From contig MZZL01000386.1 of NCBI GenBank assembly GCA_002749535.1, positions 62,001-126,000 on the forward strand: DNA of 64,000 nt, in the 5' to 3' direction. This document shows positions 57,276 to 64,000 of this stretch, one piece after another (the stretch's first letter is position 1; the number at the start of each line of letters is the position of its first letter). Source of the DNA: Apophysomyces variabilis (Eukaryota; Mucoromycota; Mucoromycetes; Mucorales; Mucoraceae). The position numbers and the translations under genes are program-made. Below the pieces are notes generated by a model, which was given only the letters and a program-made list of their open reading frames with translations, did no database searches and was not told where the DNA came from.

Positions 57276-58204
57276 GGTGATGCAGAACAGAAAAAAAAAG
57301 AAGAGAGAACCCTTATTCTTTTACGTGGGTACCCAATATTTTTTTTGCGCTTTGTTTCGTAGCACAACCCTCAACCGAACGTCGGAGGTTTCCGATAACA
57401 TAGATTGCTATGATTTGCACTATGGATAATCTACAGGGTCGCGTGGTCTGCTCATGTACTTAGAGTAAAAAGATGATTCGTAGAAGAAAGAGCTGAGAGC
57501 GTTGCAGGCGATCCTGCTTTCACAGATTACGGTTTCCTTTTTGGATGACCGAAGCATCGGGCAATTGCCCTGTGCTGGTGTAAGCAAAAGCGAGTTTTGC
57601 CCGCTTCATCGCCCGCCTAATCCTCCCAAATCACCACTGCAAACTGCAAATTGCAGAATGGATCCATATGTGCAATAGATATTGTGCAGGAAAGACGGAT
57701 AATATCACTCCAAGTTTTCTTTATGATATTCTGATACTGATTGTTGGTTGCCTTCATTGTTACTGACAGCATCTGAGCTATGGGGATTTCTGTGAATGCG
57801 GCAAAGTAACAAGACGATAACTACGTACCTGTCGAACTTGGAGTAGTGCTGCTTAATCATTTTAGGGTCTGTGCCTACGACATGAGCTGATAAACAATCA
57901 ATGACACGCTTGTTTTATGATATATCTAACCATATGCTTATTATCCCGGGTCGTTTATCTTTATGCATAAAAATTCTTTAGCGAAAGCGAATTTATCGCA
58001 ATTGCTAGACTTAACTAGTTGTACTTTCTTCCAGGCCTCTCACACGTATCGTTGCGTGAAAAAGTAACTCAAAAATCTCCGCCACGTAGAATGCAGGCTG
58101 TTCGCATTACCAGCAAACCTGTCCATGCATTTATCATTCGTCCTATCCTTCATAAATTGATAGACGAGACACGTCCTTTGAAACGGAGATAACCGAACAT
58201 TGGG
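57276..58204. promoter_or_regulatory. Divergent gap between M20 peptidase and W-rich peptide genes
   Basis: About 930 bp, probably with both promoters. Minus-strand open frames that begin inside the W-rich peptide gene and run back to 58040 are shadows. Nothing else recognised. Confidence 0.4.
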
Positions 58205-58213
58205 ATAATAAAA
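58205..58213 (+). promoter_or_regulatory. TATA-like box of the W-rich peptide gene
   Basis: ATAATAAAAAGG, about 50 bp before the ATG at 58263; weaker than the other TATA boxes of this window. Confidence 0.45.
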
Positions 58214-58262
58214 AGGCTCGGAAACAAAGCGTCTCCACTGAAAAACAACAGTTACTTGCGCT

Positions 58263-58594
58263 ATGAAGTTTACCGTCTGCTCTATTCTTGTGCTTCTTTG
58301 CTCTTTCGTCATTACAACGTCTGGTCAAAAGATCGAAAATCCTGCTGTATCCTCGGAAAAAGCTGACATACAAGGCGAGGCGTAAGTGGTCCTCTTGGTC
58401 TAGCACCTGTTTATTTCGCAAGCTTTAATTCTGTTGACAGGACACAACAAGACCTCGAAATTGAATGGCGCCGCCATGGTAGGCATGGCAGGCAGAAATG
58501 GGATGACGACTGGCGCTGGAGACGCCGTCGCCCTTGGAAAGATCGTTGGGATCGTTGGGATCGCTGGAATGGCTGGAACCGCTGGGATGACTAA
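58263..58594 (+). CDS. Secreted tryptophan/arginine-rich peptide with W-x-x-W repeats
   Basis: Two exons, 58263-58381 and 58441-58594, with a 59 nt GTAAGT...GACAG intron; 90 aa. Signal peptide MKFTVCSILVLLCSFVITTS, then a short acidic spacer (QKIENPAVSSEKADIQGEA). Exon 2 is extraordinary: ten Trp in 45 residues. It opens WRRHGRHGRQKWDDDWRW, then RRRRPWKDR, then an exact three-residue period WDRWDRWNGWNRWDD. W-x-x-W is the C-mannosylation consensus in animal secreted proteins, and Trp/Arg-rich sequences occur in membrane-active peptides; either role here is inference. If the intron is retained the product stops after residue 40, without the tail. A long minus-strand frame overlaps but has no support. 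Confidence 0.72.
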
Positions 58595-60196
58595 ATCTCA
58601 GTTTCGCTAGCTAAATAGTTTGCTTGCAAGTGAATAGCAAATAAATCCGCTCTTGGATTCTTTCTTTGAATAGAACTTGTTCCAAGTTCTCCCTGCTAAA
58701 CAGTTTTACTCGTCTTTCTGTACAGTCTTAATGCATAAATAATATGACCATTCGTTAGTCAATGTTGAATGAGTGTAGCCCAATCCAACAAAAGACATAG
58801 TACAAATGATTGCTACCTATTTGTCCTTGTTTAAGCCATGATTTACTGGCAGAAATGCACGCCCCACGTCTGGATGCCCAATGCTCTATCACATAAGATA
58901 AGTCAAGCAGAAAAATCGCAATAGAGACTACTTGTCGATAATGTTCTTGCTGTTGTTTCCTTGGATTTCAGAGCTTAGATATGTATCTAATTTTTAAGAG
59001 TGGATTGCGACTCGCAGCTGGGTTAGGTTTCATTGGCAACTTCTTAGCTTTCACCTTTGCCTTACAAAGCAGATCAGCAGAAATCAGTATATCGTCAAAG
59101 CAGGTTCCACAAATCTGTGATACTTGAGAATGGTGTGTACAGATCATTCAATTTTCTGACTTTTTCTTAGGTATCTTTAAAGCAATGGACGCTGTTCTGT
59201 AAGCAAAATGTACAGAGATCCAGCTAATTTTCTTTTTTCCTGACTACAGGAACTTGCGGTGTTACTCTTTTACCTTTCATTTGTCACTCAATCGAACGAA
59301 TAAAACAACAGCGGCTCCTAAAAATTCCCGATATTGACGCTAATGCTTTTTGCCAGAATCTGTGAAATATTTTACTACCGGAACAGTACGATCACGTAAT
59401 AGCGTACGGGCGACGACTTGCATTTTTCCGTAAAAAGACTTAGCGTTTTTAAGATACACCGTCTTGTTAATTTCCGTTTGTACTCTTCATGCTTTAAATT
59501 GAAACAAGGTACGTTCATAGACTAGGGTTTCATCGTTGTTTTACGATTAGCTTTCTGAAAGACACGTAGCTTTTTACTTCGTTTTATCTTTAAGTTGCAA
59601 GTTCTTATGTTTATTAGAGTTATCGAGAATTTTGGTCAAAAACAAAACTTTTGTTAATGATAAGGATTACTTTCGAACTGGAACATTCGTAGTTGTGCGG
59701 AACCAAGCACGATCAACACGGTAGACAACATATATAGGCTAGATTTTTCCAAGGGCAAGTAATACAGCTGCAACAGTGTCAGTGGTAATAACTCGACAAT
59801 GATCACTTCATCACCATCGGTCGTCGGCTAGATAACCTTTACTCTTGGTCTGGATATCCTTTGCCTGAATACCAGCAAAAAGACCGCTAGTGGCATTTCT
59901 TATTTAAGAGAAAGGCAGCCCCAACGCGTTTTTCTGACCTTGTGAATTCCGGCCCAATATACTGAGATTCGGACCTGTGGCATTTGAAGGAAGAAAGTTA
60001 AACACCCATATGAAAGAGATAAACCCCGAATTCTGGTCGATAAACCTTTTTTAGGACTCCGCAAATCAAAATGACGCGGGGGACGAACAATCCTTTTCTT
60101 CCCTTTCCTTCCTTTTTCAAACGCGCGCCCATCTCTCAAACTATCTATTTATTCTTGCTTCTTGGGGGGTTCAACCAGCTGAAGGCTAAAATATCA
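58595..60196. other. Gene-free stretch
   Basis: About 1.6 kb. Carries the 3' flank of the W-rich peptide gene and the promoter of the DUF8032 gene, with C/T-rich runs at 60095-60120. An in-frame ATG at 60071 would extend the next protein by 42 residues of hydrophobic, low-quality sequence. No RNA gene or repeat recognised. Confidence 0.4.
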
Positions 60197-62350
60197 ATGG
60201 CACTTGAATCATCATCTGGCAGTGAAGATCATACATCATCCCCTCTATCGTCCTATACATTCCTTATTGATGACAGCCTTTCTCTTAACGACCTGCTTCA
60301 CCCAACCGAGGAAGCTGAAAGCCTACTAGAAACCTTGACAGCCGAACAATTAACTATCATCGAACAAACTCTCAATAAAATCAAAGAGAAAAAGCTCGGC
60401 ACACTCGTCTCCCCAGAAGGTGAGTTGAGTAAAAGGAAAAGCACGATAGGAAGACAGCTTCTGCTTTTAGAATATTAACGATGTAGCTACAAATTACAGC
60501 ACCCTTATCGACACTCACACCTACTTCTACTACACCTACGCCCTCACCTCCACCGTCTTCTTCTACCTCTCAAACCGATCTTACTTTCACCAACAGCACC
60601 CTTAATGACTCTTCTTTTACAGATATATCACAACCGTGGGCCTCAGCTGCCACTCAAGTGGCGAAAGCCCTGGTCGATGCCATCTCTTTCACTAACAAAG
60701 ACTTTGGTTCACTGCAACCGGTATCGCCCGGAGGCACTTCCGCTACCGCCAAGCCACCTGACGATGGACCTATGACAACCAGCGCGTTTCTACCTAACCA
60801 CGAGCCAACTACAGAGTTTCGAGAAGGTGTAGAATGGGTCAGCTTCGTTTATTCTCACCACCGTGCATTACGCCGGTATTGCATTCGCACCGACCTCGAG
60901 AAAGTCGATATTGACCTATTGGACGAAAAATTCAAGAAAGACAATTGCGTGCGTACAAAAAAGAATTAAATTACCGCCTAGGCAAGCTTTTTTTCTCTTA
61001 ATACTTTTTCCTCCTCGCTTAGGTTTATCCACGTGCAAACTTGCCCCGAGAAACTTACCGAGGCAACCGTTGGGCGTACGAAACCGAATGTAACATTTTA
61101 GGATGGAAGCTTGCCTACCTTAATAGCGAAGAGATCGCTGGTAAACGAGGACTTATCCAACGCGCGGTAGATTCCTATCGTAATCGATATCCCAGCATGC
61201 GGTCACGACGTGTTGCTCGACAAGAGAAGTTATTGAAAGGAACGCTACGGAAACGAAAGCATCGCGAACGTGACGAAAGTGAACCTGTATCTGACCCGCC
61301 TCGATCTGAGAAACTGCTCAAATGCTGTGCGCTGAATCAGGAGACGCCAAAAACAATGACGGTTGAAGGTCACCCAGCAGGAACCAAATATCGGATACGA
61401 ATCAATATTGAATCTGTTGCGCTTGAATCCATCGATATGGCTTTTCGACAAGCCAACTGTGTATTCCCGAGAGCCATGCATGTCGATACATCTGACCCAT
61501 CAAAAATTTCCCAGCGTAAGCTCGATGAAGCCAAGTGTAACGAGATCGGATGGAAACTTGTAAGTGCACTTTTTTTATATGTTAATGACTGAGGTATCGG
61601 TTGGCGTATAAATATCTTTTCTTTCTTCTTCTCCAGGCCTGGCTCAATCCTCGGCAGCTAGCAAACAAAAAGAATTCACTGCAGCAGGTATTAGATACCT
61701 ATCGTACTCAGTATGCACCAGGATTGCATCCGCGGAAATATTCATCGCGTGTCCCACCTGCGCCTTTTGCGCCGCCACGCGCCATGACCTACAGCAGCCC
61801 TATTCCATTGACTACGAAAGCTTTGGAAGAGCAACAACAGCAGTTAAACCAAACGAACCAGACGCGACGCAACTCGGATCAGTCATGTTATACCGGCACC
61901 ACAGCAACGCTTGATTTTAACGACTGTTTTTCTCCACCATCGCCTTGTCAAGCCACAGATGAATTTGATTCTTCATCGGGTGTATTCCTTACGGAGGATA
62001 TGTTGAAGGGTTGTGAGTTGTCGCAAGACGAAACCACAAGCTGTTCGAGTAGAAACCCATCCAACAACAACTCACCTAGTCCTTCTAGGGACTTCTCTGT
62101 GATCACGAATACGACGGGCAGCGTGGTGCAGGATATTTATCAACAAGCACTATTGATCAATCCAACCGCTTCCCTTTTTGGCTCGGCCGAGAACCCTATG
62201 CGTTTGCTGAAGACGTATGATGAAACTGGGCCAATGCTATCTGCCGAGATTGGTATGGATTTTCATGACCAGGTAGATATTAAATATGAAGACGTCGGTG
62301 CTGGCATGGACGACTTTTCTGCTGACCCATTATTGAGTCAGTTATTTTAA
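60197..62350 (+). CDS. Regulatory protein with duplicated DUF8032-type domain (Medusa-like)
   Basis: Four exons, 60197-60419, 60500-60948, 61023-61559, 61637-62350; phases agree, 640 aa. The Ser/Thr/Pro-rich N-terminus is followed by a first domain: GVEWVSFVYSHHRALRRYCI, KKDNCVYPRANLPRETYRGN, RWAYETECNILGWKLAYLN, KRGLIQRAVDSYRNRYPS. A second, diverged copy follows: GTKYRIRINIESVALESIDM, QANCVFPRAM, ECN-like KCNEIGWKLAWLNPRQLANK, NSLQQVLDTYRTQYAP. Between them lies a basic stretch (KGTLRKRKHRERDE), a possible nuclear signal. The acidic, Ser-rich C-terminus (GAGMDDFSADPLLSQLF) looks like an activation region. From memory this domain is that of the ascomycete developmental regulator Medusa/Acr1; that link is moderately certain. 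Start at 60197 preferred over 60071. Confidence 0.8.
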
Positions 62351-62411
62351 TGAAAAATAATATATAAGAATATATATAAAAATTACTATTTATTTCTTCT
62401 ATGTAACACGT

Positions 62412-64000
62412 TTAAGCATGTTCGACCTCGTGGACTTTGAACTTTGTGTCTTGTGTGTAACCATCACTGACAATGTAGAAAAGAGAAAGAACAAATGAAT
62501 CTCTCGGCCTTTCAAAACTTTGGGATCCCTCACCTTGACTTGCATTGCGGATCGGGTTCTAAACTCTTGCCTGGACCATCGAACCATTGATAAGCCCGGA
62601 AGTAATAGTATGCCACGGAACCGCCTAGGACAACAACAAGTGGAGCACAGGCATAATTCATGTTTTCTGAAAACAGTCAATAGATATAAGTTATGGTGTG
62701 TTTGTTCAGGAAAAAAAAACTGTACCTGCTGTCACAGGAGCCTCTGTGGGACATAAGAAGAGAATGGACGTTAAAAGAATCCAAAAGCAACTGCAAACGT
62801 TGATAAAATCCGAGAAAGGTCCCAAGTGGAAAGGGCCACGTTCGAACTTATTACGTGCCACGGTCAATCGAAGAGCAATGGGAATAAAATAGGCCAAAGA
62901 CGAAGCAATGGTATTGATAGATACAATAGCGTTAAATGCTGTGGTGTTGACTATATACTAACAAGCGTCGACAAGCATTTAGTTATCAAAGATCTATTGC
63001 GATCGGCTCAATGCACTTACCAGTAGACCAACAATGACAGCAAAGAGAATATTAGCCCAAACGGCATAGACGGGCGTTTGTGTCGTCTTGTTAATCCGGC
63101 TCAGGTATTTACTGAAAGGCTAGAAAGTAAAGCATGTTTGTTTTTCTGTTTGAGCAAAAAAAGTAGTATGTTCTTTCTTTTCTTTACCATGGCGCCATCT
63201 CTTGCAAAGGCATACACCATACGCGAACTTCCTAATGTCAAGGCAGAGCCGGAGAAAAACATAGCGCCCATGATAATGACGGTAAAGACGATCGTCCATT
63301 GGTAGCCTACACCATCCAGAAAGACCTGAGTCATCTGTGGACTCATGGTGGTGTCCACGACCTGCGCTTGGAAATCCTGGACACAAAAGTTGATGGCCAG
63401 CATAAAACCGAGACCTACAATAGCCGCTGTGCCTATGGCATAAAGAATGCCCCGAGGAGCACTTCGTGCCGCATCACGGGTTTCCTCTGACATATGCGCG
63501 GCACTGTCAAAACCGGAAAGGGTATACTGGGATTGCAATAAACCAATCAGGAAGGCATAGCCGTTGCTTGAAAAGCCGGTGTCATTTTCGAAATAGGTAA
63601 ACTGAGAAAAAAAACGGAACAAAGATCAGATCTATTAAAAAGAACAGATGACATGCATCGGGACAGTCGTTTTCTTTACTTACCACCCATTTTGCGTCTG
63701 GTTTGTTCGGCGTAAGAACAAGACACACAATGATAATCATCAACGTGCCGATTAAATGCCAATATAAGGATGTCTGATTGAAGAAGCCATTGTATTTGAC
63801 ACTGATGGAATTGATTAGGCCGTGGATAAAAGCAATGACCAGGAAGATGCCGTATTGCCAGTAAATACCAGCATCGTATTCAGGATTCTTAATAGCAATG
63901 ACCGAAGACAGAAACTGAGCAAGACCGAGATCAGCCGAAGTAATGGCAACTATGATTTGTTGTTAATTCTGGAAAATAATGAAAACGGGGATCGGCAAAC
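62412..64000 (-). CDS. Amino acid/GABA-type permease, C-terminal part
   Basis: APC-superfamily transporter of the plasma membrane or vacuole, cut by the window end. Reading backwards from 64000: FLSSVIAIKNPEYDAGIYWQ, GIFLVIAFIHGLINSISVKY, IGTLMIIIVCLVLTPNKPDA, LLQSQYTLSGFDSAAHMSEE with TRDAARSAPRGI (the hallmark E-E-x-x-x-A-x-x-x-x-P-R-G-I loop), GLGFMLAINFCVQDFQ, VFTVIIMGAMFFSGSALTLG, RMVYAFARDGAM, then KYLSRINKTTQTPVYAVWAN. Later exons give SLAYFIPIALRLTVARNKFE, RGPFHLGPF and CAPLVVVLGGSVAYYYF. The last exon encodes DGYTQDTKFKVHEVEHA. At least six exons are visible. The loop and order fit fungal GABA/choline/polyamine-type permeases; the substrate is unknown. Confidence 0.88.

Noticed and set aside
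58040..58421. Minus-strand frames overlapping the W-rich peptide gene
   Set aside because: No domain or promoter; the plus strand has signal peptide, splice sites and TATA-like box.
1..64000. CRISPR arrays, phage or operon-like defence systems
   Set aside because: The window is eukaryotic with spliced genes; no direct-repeat and spacer pattern was seen.

Overview
This 64 kb window looks like nuclear DNA of a filamentous early-diverging fungus, most likely Mucoromycota (Mucorales-like). The signs are many short GT-AG introns (35 to about 100 nt), compact housekeeping genes, a single-chain fused ATP-citrate lyase, and fungal families such as a Rom1/2-type RhoGEF, Sec9-type SNARE, Rab GDI, DUF8032 and Msn2-type zinc fingers. 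The genus call is inference; no rRNA or marker locus is present.

Layout. 0-2 kb: divergent ribosomal protein genes RPL10 (minus, cut by the window start) and RPS10 (plus, five exons). 2.5-6.8 kb: an unrecognised coiled-coil protein, a Sec9/SNAP-25-type SNARE (minus) and a seven-exon aldo-keto reductase. 6.8-11.3 kb: transposon-rich and AT-rich, with a 213 bp hAT-type MITE with target-site duplication, a 3.1 kb hAT element with BED/hAT transposase broken by frameshifts, and a tRNA-Thr(AGT) 51 bp beyond it. 11.3-22.7 kb: sparse, with one small secreted protein and one large C2H2 factor carrying two separated Msn2-type finger pairs. 22.7-27 kb: RPL31, Rab GDI and an acidic repeat-containing secreted protein. 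29-42 kb: gene-dense, with ATP-citrate lyase, ethanolamine/choline phosphotransferase, a RhoGEF and two more secreted proteins. 44-50 kb: a zinc alcohol dehydrogenase, then two degenerate Tc1/mariner elements side by side with a Helitron-like end inside the second. 50-64 kb: a large PPR protein, an unknown helical protein, an M20 peptidase, a tryptophan-rich secreted peptide, a duplicated-DUF8032 (Medusa-like) regulator and an amino acid permease cut by the window end.

Common threads. Lipid and secretory functions (ACL supplies cytosolic acetyl-CoA, EPT/CPT makes phospholipids, GDI and Sec9 act in vesicle traffic, RhoGEF in polarity and cell wall) are scattered, not an operon-like cluster. 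Five unrelated secreted proteins each have a TATA-like box 50-100 bp upstream of the ATG; most genes here show no clear TATA. One of them has a palindrome built on CCCCT/AGGGG, the site type that Msn2-like fingers, also encoded here, recognise.

I found no clearly new multi-gene system. The best candidates for novelty are the W-x-x-W secreted peptide (58.3 kb), the double-paired zinc-finger factor with the AGGGG palindrome, and the 213 bp MITE. All gene models were read by eye; splice sites were checked by reading frame and phase, not by transcript data.
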